Source: Rhodoferax sp.
GTDB taxonomy: Bacteria; Pseudomonadota; Gammaproteobacteria; Burkholderiales; Burkholderiaceae_C
Direction of reading: 5' to 3'
DNA: 64,000 nucleotides
Assembly (NCBI RefSeq): GCF_030697375.1
Contig: NZ_JAUYQD010000044.1
Span: 284,540 to 348,539, forward strand
In this document: piece by piece, positions 1 through 8,434 of the stretch
Numbering within the stretch: the stretch's first letter is position 1
Layout: each line of letters starts with the position of its first letter
Program-made: the position numbers and the translations under genes
Notes under the pieces: model-generated
Database searches by the model: none
What the model was told of the DNA's origin: nothing
What the model saw: only the letters and a program-made list of their open reading frames with translations

Positions 1-1
1 T

Positions 2-577
2 GCGGCCTCTTTTCGGCGCATATTTACCGTGCAGTTTCTCCCCGGTGCCTCGTCCGAACAATTGGAGGCCATTGGCAACATCGTGGGCCAGCGCATGAAC
101 GGCAGCATTGCCGCGCGCAGTGTGCGTGAGTTTTATGGTCTTGACCTCGGCGCGCGTGCACCCTTGATCCAAACCCCCACCTTGGTATTGCACGCCCGCC
201 AGGACCTTTTGTATCCGCTGGCCGAGGGCCAGAAACTGGCAGCGTTGATTGCTGGGTCGCGTTTTGTACCGGTGGAATCCAACAACAACACCCCCCTGGC
301 GGAGGAAGAGGCCTGGCCTGTGGTGCGCGACATGGTGCTTGAATTTCTCGGTGATGGGCGGACAAGCACCGCACCTGCGCAGACTGCTCGCTTGACGGTG
401 CGCCAACGCGATGTGCTGCGACGTGTGGCCCAAGGGCAAACCGACAAACAGATTGCACGCGCGTTGTCGCTCAGCCCCCGAACCGTGGAGATGCATGTGG
501 GGGCGGCCTTGAAGGCACTGGGCAGCCAGACCCGTGCACAAGCGGCGCACCGCGCGACGCAACAAGGGCTTTTGTAG
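2..577 (+). CDS. Alpha/beta hydrolase with C-terminal LuxR-type HTH (5' truncated by window edge)
   Basis: The reading frame is open from the first bases of the window, so the true start lies upstream; an internal GTG at 29 is only an in-frame codon. The visible part has the C-terminal portion of an alpha/beta-hydrolase fold (TPTLVLHARQDLLYPLAEGQ, the usual region before the last catalytic residues) and then a LuxR-family helix-turn-helix (LTVRQRDVLRRVAQGQTDKQ, followed by SPRTVEMHV). Such hydrolase-HTH fusions are putative transcriptional regulators that may sense a small ligand through the hydrolase domain; the ligand cannot be told from sequence. The stop TAG (575-577) is followed within ten bases by a strong palindrome. 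Confidence 0.8.
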   Translation, partial: AASFRRIFTVQFLPGASSEQLEAIGNIVGQRMNGSIAARSVREFYGLDLGARAPLIQTPTLVLHARQDLLYPLAEGQKLAALIAGSRFVPVESNNNTPLAEEEAWPVVRDMVLEFLGDGRTSTAPAQTARLTVRQRDVLRRVAQGQTDKQIARALSLSPRTVEMHVGAALKALGSQTRAQAAHRATQQGLL

Positions 578-586
578 TTCAGCGAC

Positions 587-635
587 GGGGGCGCTGATGA
601 CTACGGTAGGCCCTACCGTAGTCATCAGCGCCCCC
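587..635. repeat. Perfect 24-bp inverted repeat with 1-nt centre
   Basis: Positions 587-610 and 612-635 are exact reverse complements around C611. The inner part contains CTAC-G-GTAG at 601-609 and its mirror at 613-621, and a third copy (CTACCGTAG) lies at 635-643. No T-run follows, so it does not look like a classical intrinsic terminator. It lies between a LuxR-HTH gene and a methyltransferase gene and could be an operator array or a transcript-end hairpin. Confidence 0.85.
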
Positions 636-714
636 TACCGTAGTTTGCACACTATGCCGTGCGCGCCGTGCGTTTTACAGTCCCCGGATTGCAAACCACA
701 CGGACTCCCGCACG

Positions 715-1518
715 ATGAAAAACTACCCCCTACACAGCAATGACAAGGAACGCCACCGACTGCAAATGCAAGCGCAGGCGATTCGGCCACTCACCGAGCG
801 AATGTTGACGGGCGCCGGCGTAACCAAGGGATCTCGGGTGCTGGAGTTGGGCTGCGGAAGCGGCGAGCTCACCTTGCTGTTGGCGAGCCGGGTCGGGCCA
901 GAAGGGGAAGTGATCGCCATAGACCGCGACCCGGTACAGATCGAGGCCGCCGCATCGCGGCTCACGTCTGCAGGCTTTCACAATGTGACGTTTGTGCGAA
1001 CTGAGCTGGATGACTTTGAACCGGCGCAGGCCTTTGACGCCGTGGTGGGGCGGTATTTTTTGCTCTACATCCCCAACCCCGAGGCCGCCGTGGCACGCGT
1101 GGCCCAATGGGTGCGGCCGGGAGGTGCCATGGCGTTTCTGGAAATGGATTTCTTCCGGGGCGTGCACAGCAGCATTTGGCCACCGGCCTCGCCCGAGGTG
1201 CAGCAGGCCATTCTGTTCATCGGCGACGTCATGCTGGATGCAGGAATCAACCCGCACATGGCGGCCAGGCTTCCGAGTATGTTGACGCACTATGGCCAGG
1301 TGCAAGCCGAGACCTCGGCGCCCCTCCAGTTCGGGGCGGGTTCGGTGGAACTGCCCCTGGAAGCGGTCCGATCGGTGACGCCCATGGCCCGCAAACTGGG
1401 CCGCGCGGATGCCGACCGTTACGATGTGGATACCCTGCTGGCCACGGAACTAGCGCACCGCAACGACCACACCGTGACCGTCCCGCCCATGTCCATCGCT
1501 GCCTGGGTTCGGCTATAA
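715..1518 (+). CDS. Class I SAM-dependent methyltransferase
   Basis: A 267-residue protein with the Rossmann-type methyltransferase fold. Motif I is VLELGCGSGELTLLLASRVG (about residues 42-61), the acidic ribose-binding residue sits in VIAIDRDP, and later motifs include AFDAVVGRYFLLYIP and WVRPGGAMAFLEMD. These place it in the broad UbiE/Methyltransf_25/31 group; the substrate cannot be inferred. The ATG at 715 follows a stretch without a strong Shine-Dalgarno sequence. The N-terminus (MKNYPLHSNDKERHRLQMQA) is typical of stand-alone small-molecule methyltransferases. The upstream gene ends 137 bp away, beyond the 587-635 palindrome, so it probably has its own promoter. Confidence 0.8.
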   Translation: MKNYPLHSNDKERHRLQMQAQAIRPLTERMLTGAGVTKGSRVLELGCGSGELTLLLASRVGPEGEVIAIDRDPVQIEAAASRLTSAGFHNVTFVRTELDDFEPAQAFDAVVGRYFLLYIPNPEAAVARVAQWVRPGGAMAFLEMDFFRGVHSSIWPPASPEVQQAILFIGDVMLDAGINPHMAARLPSMLTHYGQVQAETSAPLQFGAGSVELPLEAVRSVTPMARKLGRADADRYDVDTLLATELAHRNDHTVTVPPMSIAAWVRL

Positions 1519-1869
1519 ATCCCCCTTTCAAGGTGCGAGATCAGGGCACTATTCTGACCCACAGGCACCCAATGTGATTTACCGGTTAAGAGAGGATGCC
1601 ATGGTTAGGGGCACCGTCGTGGAACGTTTCGTCGAGCAAACACCCATCACCGTGATGGCACGGTTGGTGTTCCATTGCCAAAAAGGAGCTGCAACTCAAA
1701 TCCTCGCTCGACACTTGTTTACAGATTTTGTCCGACTCGGTTTTCGAGAAACCCCTGATTTCATGCGCATTGCAGACCGGCGACTCCAAAACCACACCAC
1801 TATCGGACGCTAACCAGTTGATTTTGTTGGATTTTTTACCGGACAGTAGTGGGATGAACACACAGCACG
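1519..1869. other. Intergenic stretch without a supportable gene
   Basis: Short open frames exist on both strands but show no recognisable motif, start signal or codon pattern. The stretch leads into a probable aceK relic, so it may be decayed coding sequence, but nothing in it can be identified. Confidence 0.5.
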
Positions 1870-1992
1870 ATGCCGCGCAAACCGCGCAACCAGATCTACA
1901 ACGCAATGGGCCTGGCTAAGCAGGGCAAGACGCTGTTCTACCGCGACCTGCTGGCCCACCAGCGCCGCAGCACCGCCAAGTGGGCGTGGGGA
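1870..1992 (+). pseudogene. Probable relic of isocitrate dehydrogenase kinase/phosphatase (aceK)
   Basis: The + frame reads [20 protein letters not shown] followed by [13 protein letters not shown]. From memory this resembles the internal AceK region that in E. coli reads [20 protein letters not shown], just before the APGIRGMVM segment. Here the match stops after about 40 residues and nothing AceK-like is visible on either side; full AceK is close to 600 residues. I therefore read it as a fragment left by deletion. The assignment rests on remembered family sequence, not a search. Confidence 0.5.
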
Positions 1993-2014
1993 TTGCGTTT
2001 CAATTCTAAAAGGG

Positions 2015-2986
2015 TCACCAGGGCCAGGCGATGTTCTGGCCCGTGCCGCTTGCGGTCGCACGCGTCTGCAGCATGCGCGCCACCGTCAGGTCCTGCAGGG
2101 CGATGCCGGTCATGTCAAACACGGTGATGTCGGTGGCGGCACGCCTGACCACCGCCTTGCCGCTGAGCACATCGCCGATCTCCGTGCAGGGGGTGCCTGG
2201 CGCCCACTGCAATTCGCCAATCTGCAAGGATTGCGCCTTGTCGTCCACCCACACGCGGGCGTGGGCCAGCAAGCCTGCGGGCAGCTCGCGTTTGCCTTTG
2301 GTGTCGGTGCCCACGCAGTTCAGATGGGTGCCGGGCCGCACGGCCTCCAGGTCAAACAAGGAGCCGCCCCCGGTGGTGGCGGTGATGACCACCTCGCTGG
2401 CGGCCACGGCGGCGTTGCCGCCGGTGCAGTGTGAGACGGTGAGCCGGGACTTGAACGTCGCTTCAAAGGAGGCATTGGGCTGCCCATTGGCCGTGAGGTA
2501 GTGCACCTCGCGCAGCGCAGGCAGCACCTTGAGCGCAAAGCGCAACTGCACCCTTGCCTGCACGCCGGCGCCAAAGACACACACAGTGCGGCTGTCTGGT
2601 CGTGCGAGCTCTTGCAATCCCAGGCCCCCGGCTGCGCCGGTGCGCTCAGTGGTAATGGCGTTGCCGTCGATCAGGCAGGTGGGCCGGCCGGTGGCCGGGT
2701 CGATCAGCATGATCGTGGCCTGGTGCGGCTCACCGCCCAAGGCGCGGTTGCCGGGCCAGAACCCCGCTGCCTTGAAACCCAGCAGCGATTGCGCAGACAC
2801 GTCCCCCGACTTGATGCCGAACATGCCGCCGGTCGCGAGCTTTTCACGCACCAGCGGAAAGACACGGCCCTCCCCCTGGCTGTGCAGCACAAAGGCTTCG
2901 CGTACCGCGGCGAGTACGTCGTCGGGCGCCAGCAGGGCGTCGATCTGGTCACGGCCGAGCAGCAGCAGGTGGGCGTTATTTGGCAT
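2015..2986 (-). CDS. Ornithine cyclodeaminase / mu-crystallin family protein
   Basis: A 323-residue protein from the ATG at 2986; a longer frame runs to 3043, but that would overlap the upstream gene much more. The family covers NAD(P)-dependent ornithine cyclodeaminase, alanine dehydrogenase, imine reductases and the DauB-type dehydrogenase of D-arginine use. Visible features are the substrate-site segment [10 protein letters not shown], the Rossmann glycine motif [16 protein letters not shown] (about residue 130), and [14 protein letters not shown]. It overlaps the end of a YheO-type regulator by 11 bp and so is probably translated from the same mRNA. In Pseudomonas, a YheO/DauR-type regulator and an ornithine-cyclodeaminase-like enzyme belong to the D-arginine operon, which makes basic-amino-acid metabolism plausible. 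The dehydrogenase partner DauA is not in the window. Confidence 0.82.
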   Translation of the reverse strand: MPNNAHLLLLGRDQIDALLAPDDVLAAVREAFVLHSQGEGRVFPLVREKLATGGMFGIKSGDVSAQSLLGFKAAGFWPGNRALGGEPHQATIMLIDPATGRPTCLIDGNAITTERTGAAGGLGLQELARPDSRTVCVFGAGVQARVQLRFALKVLPALREVHYLTANGQPNASFEATFKSRLTVSHCTGGNAAVAASEVVITATTGGGSLFDLEAVRPGTHLNCVGTDTKGKRELPAGLLAHARVWVDDKAQSLQIGELQWAPGTPCTEIGDVLSGKAVVRRAATDITVFDMTGIALQDLTVARMLQTRATASGTGQNIAWPW

Positions 2987-3656
2987 AGCTGTATACCGCG
3001 GCACGTGAGACACCCAGGTGCAGGGCCGCAATTTCCATGGCACGACGAATCTCCATGCAGCCCGAGTCCTTCAGTTCGCGCAGCAGCGCACGGCGCTCGT
3101 CAGCCTTCAGCGAGCGTGGCGTGGTAGCCAGGCGCGCCGCGAACTGGTCGATGCGCGCGCGGATCATGTCGGCGCCGGCCGGGTCCAGCGATTCCTTGAC
3201 AGCGGCGCCGCTATCGATCTTGCTGAACTGTCCAAGGGCATTCTGCAGGCTGCTGAACAGCGTCAAGTCGACGTTCATGCACAGCGCCGCGACGTAGCGT
3301 CCGCTGGAATCCCGGATGCCGATAGAGGTGCTCTTGGCCTGGCGGCCATCGGCAAACTGGTTGGCGTAGTTGGAAATGACCTGCGGGTAGTCTGGATCGG
3401 CAATGCGCGCCAGGCCCAGCGCGGTGGTCGGGTCGCCCACCTGGCGGCCCGAGAGGTTGTTGTGGATAGCGAGAACGGAATGTTTGGGGTCCGTCAGGTC
3501 ATGCAATACCACCTCGCAAAAGGGCGCAAAGGTTTCGCTGAGGCCCTGTGCTACATGGCGTAGCTGCTCCAGCAGGGCGTTTTGCTCCGCAGTGCGTTCG
3601 CCTGCATGTCGGGTGGAGGGCTTGACCGCCAGGGGCGGGGTCTGGGTTGCTTGCAT
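2976..3656 (-). CDS. YheO/DauR-type PAS-HTH transcriptional regulator
   Basis: A 226-residue regulator. The N-terminal two-thirds form a YheO-like PAS domain (FAPFCEVVLHDLTDPKHSVL, then GIRDSSGRYVAALCMNVDLT), and the C-terminus has an HTH segment (IRRAMEIAALHLGVSRAAVY). Family members sense small metabolites such as D-arginine (DauR) and control adjacent catabolic genes. It is the first gene of a two-gene unit; its stop codon lies within the start region of the ornithine-cyclodeaminase-family gene, so translation is likely coupled. The N-terminal extension before EQNALLEQLRHVAQGL is Pro/Ala rich and the exact start could be somewhat downstream. Confidence 0.85.
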   Translation of the reverse strand: MQATQTPPLAVKPSTRHAGERTAEQNALLEQLRHVAQGLSETFAPFCEVVLHDLTDPKHSVLAIHNNLSGRQVGDPTTALGLARIADPDYPQVISNYANQFADGRQAKSTSIGIRDSSGRYVAALCMNVDLTLFSSLQNALGQFSKIDSGAAVKESLDPAGADMIRARIDQFAARLATTPRSLKADERRALLRELKDSGCMEIRRAMEIAALHLGVSRAAVYSYAK

Positions 3657-3697
3657 TATTTGGAGATATTATCCACAAGTGGACAATATGTCAAACT

Positions 3698-4087
3698 CTA
3701 AAGATAGGCGTAGCTCAGGTGCGCGGCCGTCTCCACCATACGCCGCGTGTTGCACGAGGGGCGCACGCCACGGCCTTTGCAGGGGAATGCAACGAAGTAG
3801 TCGTGCCCACAGCCATCACACCACGCCCGGGCAAAACCGTGGGCAAAGATGCCACATTCGAGGTATATGCGAAACGCTTGGCGCACATAGGAGCGCAGTG
3901 TGTGGTGGTCGCCCTGGCCGTTGAGCGGCCCTGCGCGGGTCAGTTCAAACCAGGTCTCGAAGTGCTCTGCGACGGTCCGGTACAGCAGGGCTTGCTCGGG
4001 GTGTAGAGTTTGGGTTTGGAGAGCACTTGCCCACCCGCGTGCGGTGGCGGACAGGGGACCGTGCTGCTCGCCAATGCCGAGCGCCAC
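3698..4087 (-). pseudogene. IS91-family transposase N-terminal remnant
   Basis: The 129-residue frame contains the start of an IS91-type HUH transposase: ALLYRTVAEHFETWF, then RQAFRIYLECGIFAHGFARA, CDGCGHDYFVAFPCKGRG and CNTRRMVETAAHL. This is the zinc-binding domain that opens the roughly 400-500 residue family. The usual CPSC motif after KGRG is degraded (RPSC), losing a metal ligand. The rest of the transposase, including the catalytic HUH and tyrosine region, is absent; the frame ends shortly after AAHL. I see no IS91 ends around it. It is a dead fragment. Confidence 0.8.
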
Positions 4088-4315
4088 GGCCTGACCCGTC
4101 CTCAGTTACCGGCCCATCGACGACATCACCCGGCTATGGCCTCCAAACCGTGCGCTTGGTCGGGCCCGCAAGCTTCCATGTTGTAAGTTTTATCTTCCAG
4201 TCCCCGCCCACGCTGCGCGAGGTGATCGGTGGCGGGCTTTGTGGGCGGCTTTTTTGAAACCGGCGTCACCTCCATCCTGCCCTTGTACGGCCTGGGGTGG
4301 GCCTGGTGGCGCTGG

Positions 4316-5842
4316 TCAAGGCGGGGGCGCAACCCGGCAAGGGATAAGGATGGTGAAGGTGGTGCCCTGACCCAGGGTGCTTTGAACCGTGAGCCGCCCG
4401 CCCAGGGGCCCAAAAACAATGTTGTGGCAGATGTGCAGCCCCAAGCCGCTGCCGCCCTGGCCCAGTTTGGTGGTGAAAAAGGGGTCGAAGATCTTGCCGA
4501 TATTCTCGGCACCGATGCCCTGGCCGTTGTCCGCGACCGTGATGTGGGCCCAATCCCCTTGGCGTTGGCAGGCGATGGTGACGAGGCCGGACTGTCCTTC
4601 CTCAAAGCCATGCGTGACGGCGTTCATGACCAGATTGGTCAACACCTGCCCCAGGGGCCCCGGGTAGCTGTACATGGCAATGCCGGGTTCCAGCGCCCGC
4701 TTCAGGGTGACCGGCCGTTTGGACGTCAGGTGGGCAATGACCGACAGCACTTCGGTGATGTGGTGCGCCAGGTCAAAGCCCCGCAACCGGTCACTGGCCT
4801 GGTCCACCGCGACCTGTTTGAAGTTTTTAATCAGCTCGGCCGCCCGGGTGGCGCTGTGCAGCGCCAATTCGGCACCTTCCTTGGCCTGTTCCAGGTAGGT
4901 GTCCATGCCACTGCGCGTCATGGTCCCAGCCGCGACGGATTGTGCAAAGCGCTCCACCGTTTCCTGCTGGGAGCTGGCCACCATCACGATGTTGCCGATC
5001 GGTGTATTGAGCTCATGGGCGACGCCGGCCACCAGGCTTCCCAATGAGGCCATCTTTTCAGCGCGCACCAGACCTTCCTGGGCGTTTTGCAGGTTCGACA
5101 GGGCGGTCCGGGCCTCTTCCTCCGACTCCCGGCCCGCCTCCAGCTCTTCCCCGAGACGGCGCGTGATGGTGTTGATACTCTGGGTAATGGCACCGAATTC
5201 ATCGCGCAACGTCACCGGCAAGGCCACGATGTCGGCGGTCAGGTCCTGGTTGACGGCCTGGTCCAGTGCCTGCTGCAGGCGCCGCACGCGCTTGAAAATA
5301 AATTGCTCGACCCCCATGCCAAAAATACCCAGCAGCACCAGGTTCATGCCCACCAGTTGCGCCAAGGCCAGCCACAGCGTTTCGTTCAAGGCTTTTTTAA
5401 GCATGGCATCGGACCAGGTCACTTCAATGCGCCCGGTGGTGCGGTTGTCGATCGCGGGAACCGCCATGGAGAAGACCTCCACACCGGAAAACCGGTCCAC
5501 CTCGGCCGCTGAACGTGGCGTCCCCCGCTGCACCCACAAGCTGTCCCGGTGGTCGTAGACGGCAAGCCCTTGCACCGAGCCCCCCAATTCCGAGTCCAAC
5601 ACGATGCTGGCGTTGGCCGGGTCAAAATTCCACAGCGCCATAGCAATCGGCTGCCCCAAATGCCGCCCCAACAAGATTTTGAACTCTTCCCGCTGGTCAA
5701 TCAGCCGCTGCTGCGTGAGGTGGTACGACCAGGCTCCAAAGCCGACACTCAGCAAGGTGGTGGCCACCATAAAAATCACCGCGAGCTGCCCCTTGGCAGA
5801 CCGGGGAAGCACGGCGAGCAGCAACGACAATGGCCTTTTCAT
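4316..5842 (-). CDS. Membrane sensor histidine kinase
   Basis: A 508-residue kinase counted from the ATG at 5842; six upstream codons begin with TTG and are less likely. There is one transmembrane segment near residues 20-40, a periplasmic or extracytoplasmic sensor stretch, a second transmembrane segment near 170-190, then a linker with a coiled-coil (SEEEARTALSNLQNAQEGL). The phosphoacceptor H-box is AGVAHELNTPIGN, and the HATPase domain has N-box LVMNAVTHGF, G1 DNGQGIG, F-box FDPFFTTK and G2 GGSGLGLHI. No response-regulator gene lies beside it, so it is an orphan kinase here. It is separated from the downstream IS91 remnant by about 230 bp of non-coding DNA. Confidence 0.88.
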   Translation of the reverse strand: MKRPLSLLLAVLPRSAKGQLAVIFMVATTLLSVGFGAWSYHLTQQRLIDQREEFKILLGRHLGQPIAMALWNFDPANASIVLDSELGGSVQGLAVYDHRDSLWVQRGTPRSAAEVDRFSGVEVFSMAVPAIDNRTTGRIEVTWSDAMLKKALNETLWLALAQLVGMNLVLLGIFGMGVEQFIFKRVRRLQQALDQAVNQDLTADIVALPVTLRDEFGAITQSINTITRRLGEELEAGRESEEEARTALSNLQNAQEGLVRAEKMASLGSLVAGVAHELNTPIGNIVMVASSQQETVERFAQSVAAGTMTRSGMDTYLEQAKEGAELALHSATRAAELIKNFKQVAVDQASDRLRGFDLAHHITEVLSVIAHLTSKRPVTLKRALEPGIAMYSYPGPLGQVLTNLVMNAVTHGFEEGQSGLVTIACQRQGDWAHITVADNGQGIGAENIGKIFDPFFTTKLGQGGSGLGLHICHNIVFGPLGGRLTVQSTLGQGTTFTILIPCRVAPPP

Positions 5843-5902
5843 GGTGGTATCCACGCCCAACAGGGACAGCGCCCAGTTTAGCGTGATTCCCCACGGCGGC
5901 GA

Positions 5903-6940
5903 CTACCCAGCAAAGCCCTCCAGCACGTTAACCGCGTTGACCCCCACCTCGGCCACCGCGTAGCCGCCCTCAAACACCAGCACCGTGGGCAGGCCTGCCG
6001 CCGCCAGGCGTTCGCCCACCCGCAGGTAGTCCTCGCTTTGCAGGGTGAAGCCCGAGATCGGGTCGCCCGCAAAGGTGTCCATGCCCAAGGACACCACCAG
6101 GGCCTCGGCGCCAAAGGCGGCAATGGACCGCAGGCTGTGCTCCAGCGCCTCCATCCAGGCCGCAAAGCCGGTGCCGCGCGGCAGCGGGATGTTGAGGTTG
6201 CAGCCCAGGCCCGCACCGGCGCCGGTCTCGTCCGCGTGGCCCAGGTAAAACGGGTATTCGGTGCGCGGGTCGCCGTGGAGGCTGGCAAAAAACACGTCGG
6301 GCCGGTCGTAGAAGATGGCCTGCGTGCCGTTGCCGTGGTGGTAGTCCACGTCCAGCACCGCCACCTTGCGCATGCCGGCATCGCGCAGGTTCTGCGCGGC
6401 CAGCGCGGCGTTGTTCAGGAAGCAGTAGCCGCCAAAAAAGTCGGCCCCCGCGTGGTGGCCGGGCGGGCGGCTCAGGGCAAACGCCGCCCGGTCCCCCTGC
6501 ACCAGTTGCTGCGCCGCGCTCAAGGCGCAGTGCGCCCCGGCGCGCGCCGCCACCCAGGTGCCCGCGGTGAGCGGCGTGCCGGTGTCGTACGAGAACAGCC
6601 CCATGCGCGCGGCGAAGTTGTCGGGCACGATGTCGGAGCGCAAGGTGCGGATCGGCCAGACCGAGGGCAGCGCGTCGCGCGCGGCGTTGGCCGGGTCCAG
6701 CGCCACCCAGTCGGCCCAGGCGGCTTCCAGAAACTGCAGGTAGCGCGGGCTGTGGACGGTGGCCAAGGCGCTGTCGTCAAACGCATGCGGATGCTGCACC
6801 GTGCCCAGCCCCCGGCGCTGCAACTCGGCCAGCACATGGTCGGCGCGGGCCGGCACTTCAAAACACGGCACCAGCTCGCCGCGGAACATTTCAAGCTTGC
6901 CCTGGTGCTGGGCGTGGAGGTGGTTGTAGAAGGTGATCAT
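5903..6940 (-). CDS. Acetylpolyamine amidohydrolase / histone-deacetylase superfamily
   Basis: A 345-residue protein from the ATG at 6940, chosen because MITFYNHLHAQHQGKLEM is the usual start of bacterial acetylpolyamine amidohydrolases; the frame extends further upstream without support. The zinc-dependent deacetylase signature is clear: ALSRPPGHHAG (general-base histidines), VAVLDVDYHHGNGTQAIFY (zinc ligands D and H), SLGMDTFAGDP (third ligand D) and VFEGGYAVAEVG. It would remove acetyl groups from polyamines or related amines in the cytoplasm. It is divergent from an Lrp/AsnC regulator with a 120-bp shared promoter region, so the regulator is a likely controller. Confidence 0.88.
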   Translation of the reverse strand: MITFYNHLHAQHQGKLEMFRGELVPCFEVPARADHVLAELQRRGLGTVQHPHAFDDSALATVHSPRYLQFLEAAWADWVALDPANAARDALPSVWPIRTLRSDIVPDNFAARMGLFSYDTGTPLTAGTWVAARAGAHCALSAAQQLVQGDRAAFALSRPPGHHAGADFFGGYCFLNNAALAAQNLRDAGMRKVAVLDVDYHHGNGTQAIFYDRPDVFFASLHGDPRTEYPFYLGHADETGAGAGLGCNLNIPLPRGTGFAAWMEALEHSLRSIAAFGAEALVVSLGMDTFAGDPISGFTLQSEDYLRVGERLAAAGLPTVLVFEGGYAVAEVGVNAVNVLEGFAG

Positions 6941-7060
6941 GGTGGGGACAGCGCTGGATGAGGAAGACTTCAGTATGCCGTGGGCGGCTGGAATTAGCTT
7001 TGCTTTGTGGCGGGGTCCAAGGCTATGATTTGGGATGAACAAACCAATTTTTTGCCAAAA

Positions 7061-7549
7061 ATGAGTTCAAAAATCCCCAAAGAAGCGCTGGACTCGACAG
7101 ACCGCACCATTTTGCAATTGCTGCAACAGGACAGCACCCTGTCCAACACGCAACTGGCGGAGCATCTTTCCTTGAGCGTGACGCCTTGCTGGCGGCGGCT
7201 GAAACGCCTGGAAGACGACGGATTTATCACCGGCTACCAGGCCAACCTGAACCGCCGCAAGCTGGGGCTGGACGTGCTGGCCTTTGTGCAACTGCGCTTC
7301 ATGGTGGTGAGCGATGTGTCGGTCAAGCAGTTTGAGGCCATCATCTTGGTGCACCCCGCGGTGCTGTCCTGCCACAAGATCACCGGCGAGGCCGATTACA
7401 TGCTGCAGGTGGTGGCGCAGGACCTGGATGCCTACAGCGACTTTGTGGAAACCGTGCTGCGCCAGGTGCCCGGCATCAGCATGATCCACTCCAGCCTGGC
7501 GATGCGGGAGATCAAGTCCATGCACCGCTACCCGGTGGTGCAGGAATAG
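7061..7549 (+). CDS. Lrp/AsnC-family transcriptional regulator
   Basis: A 162-residue regulator from the ATG at 7061 (MSSKIPKEALDSTDRTIL); upstream in-frame codons from 7007 lie in the divergent promoter region and are not favoured. The AsnC-type HTH is LDSTDRTILQLLQQDSTLSN through SVTPCWRRLKRLEDDGFITG, followed by the RAM/ligand-binding beta-alpha domain (FEAIILVHPAVLSCHKITGE and DYMLQVVAQDLDAYSDF). Lrp-family proteins form octamers or dimers and respond to amino acids or related metabolites. Placed head to head with the acetylpolyamine amidohydrolase gene, it probably governs that gene and itself. A copy of repeat D begins just after the stop. Confidence 0.88.
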   Translation: MSSKIPKEALDSTDRTILQLLQQDSTLSNTQLAEHLSLSVTPCWRRLKRLEDDGFITGYQANLNRRKLGLDVLAFVQLRFMVVSDVSVKQFEAIILVHPAVLSCHKITGEADYMLQVVAQDLDAYSDFVETVLRQVPGISMIHSSLAMREIKSMHRYPVVQE

Positions 7550-7551
7550 GG

Positions 7552-7612
7552 ATCAAATCGGCCTATAGCCCCCGTATTCATTGCGTAAGAAGCTACTTTT
7601 TTGATAGCAAAA
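7552..7612. repeat. Dispersed repeat D, copy 1 (intergenic)
   Basis: Contains the family hallmarks GCCTATAGCCCCCGT, TTGCGTAAGAAGCTAC and TTTTTTGATAGC, matching (inverted) the copies at 15176, 22429 and 48916. It lies immediately after the Lrp-family stop codon. The family is spread through this window, both in intergenic DNA and inside coding regions. Confidence 0.8.
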
Positions 7613-7769
7613 CTGCGCCATGGGCGCACCGAGAATGCTTGCACCTTACTGAACCTAAGCCTTGGCGAACGCGACCATGCCACGCCGCATACCGACGCGT
7701 ACCCAGAATGTCCCCAGTCGCCTGCACACGGCGCTCTCACGCTACGCCGGTTTGCCACGATACCGGTAT

Positions 7770-7797
7770 GCGCCAATAGTCCGATTGGACTATTGGC
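7770..7797. promoter_or_regulatory. 12-bp perfect hairpin upstream of the PEP-CTERM gene
   Basis: CGCCAATAGTCC (7770-7781) and GGACTATTGGCG (7786-7797) pair exactly around a GATT loop, 53 bp before the ATG at 7851. No T-run follows, so it is more likely an operator or a 5'-UTR structure than a terminator. A regulator cannot be named from the sequence. Confidence 0.6.
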
Positions 7798-7850
7798 GTC
7801 GCCAGCCCCCAAAGGCATCATGCTCAGCTTTAAATCAAAGGAAAGAACCA

Positions 7851-8414
7851 ATGCATTTCAAGAAACCATTGCTGAGTCTTGCACTCGCATCCGTTGCCGC
7901 CGTTGCTAGCGCAGGGCCTACGGTTGCCACCTTTGATGAACTCTCAGTTAACCTCGGAAACTACCACGGCGCGTCGTGGACCGGCAATGTATCCCAGAGT
8001 ACGGACTTCGCCGTGTCGGGCGAAAACTTCCTGTATGCCAACGACCATCAGATTTCCGTTTCTTTCGCTGCACCTGTCGTATTTGTCGGCGCGTATTACG
8101 CCTCCTGGGGTGGCGCGGGCTCACCAGGGTATGAGGCTGGTGGAGGACACAGTTTCCAACTCTTCAGCGGCGGCAATCTTGTATTCCAGGGGCCGATGGA
8201 CCACCCCGTCAGCAGCGGTTTGGATTGGGTAGGTTCCGCTTACGCCGGAACAGTGGATAACGTCGTGTTTTACGGTGGCTCAGAAGGCCCCGCCATCGAC
8301 AACTTCACGTTCATGACCACCGCCGTTCCCGAGCCAGAAAGCTATGCCATGCTGTTGGCAGGCCTGGGTTTAATGGGCGCCATGGCGCGCCGCCGCAAGT
8401 CCAGAAAGGCCTAA
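7851..8414 (+). CDS. PEP-CTERM sorted secreted protein
   Basis: A 187-residue protein from the ATG at 7851, preceded by AAAGGAAAGAACC. It has a Sec signal peptide (MHFKKPLLSLALASVAAVAS) and a body rich in Gly, Ser and aromatic residues. The C-terminal sorting signal starts VPEPESYAMLLAGLGLMGAM and ends in a basic ARRRKSRKA tail. PEP-CTERM proteins are exported, processed by the exosortase EpsH/XrtA system and usually associated with exopolysaccharide or biofilm. The frame continues upstream to 7662, but that part lacks a signal peptide and covers the hairpin. No exosortase gene is in the window. The body shows no named domain that I can identify. Confidence 0.88.
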   Translation: MHFKKPLLSLALASVAAVASAGPTVATFDELSVNLGNYHGASWTGNVSQSTDFAVSGENFLYANDHQISVSFAAPVVFVGAYYASWGGAGSPGYEAGGGHSFQLFSGGNLVFQGPMDHPVSSGLDWVGSAYAGTVDNVVFYGGSEGPAIDNFTFMTTAVPEPESYAMLLAGLGLMGAMARRRKSRKA

Positions 8415-8434
8415 CTTCAGGCGCCTGGATTAGG

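Noticed and set aside
4204..4255. CCGCCCAC / GTGGGCGG hairpin with T-run on the + strand
   Set aside because: The loop is 29 nt, and no + strand gene ends upstream that it could terminate.
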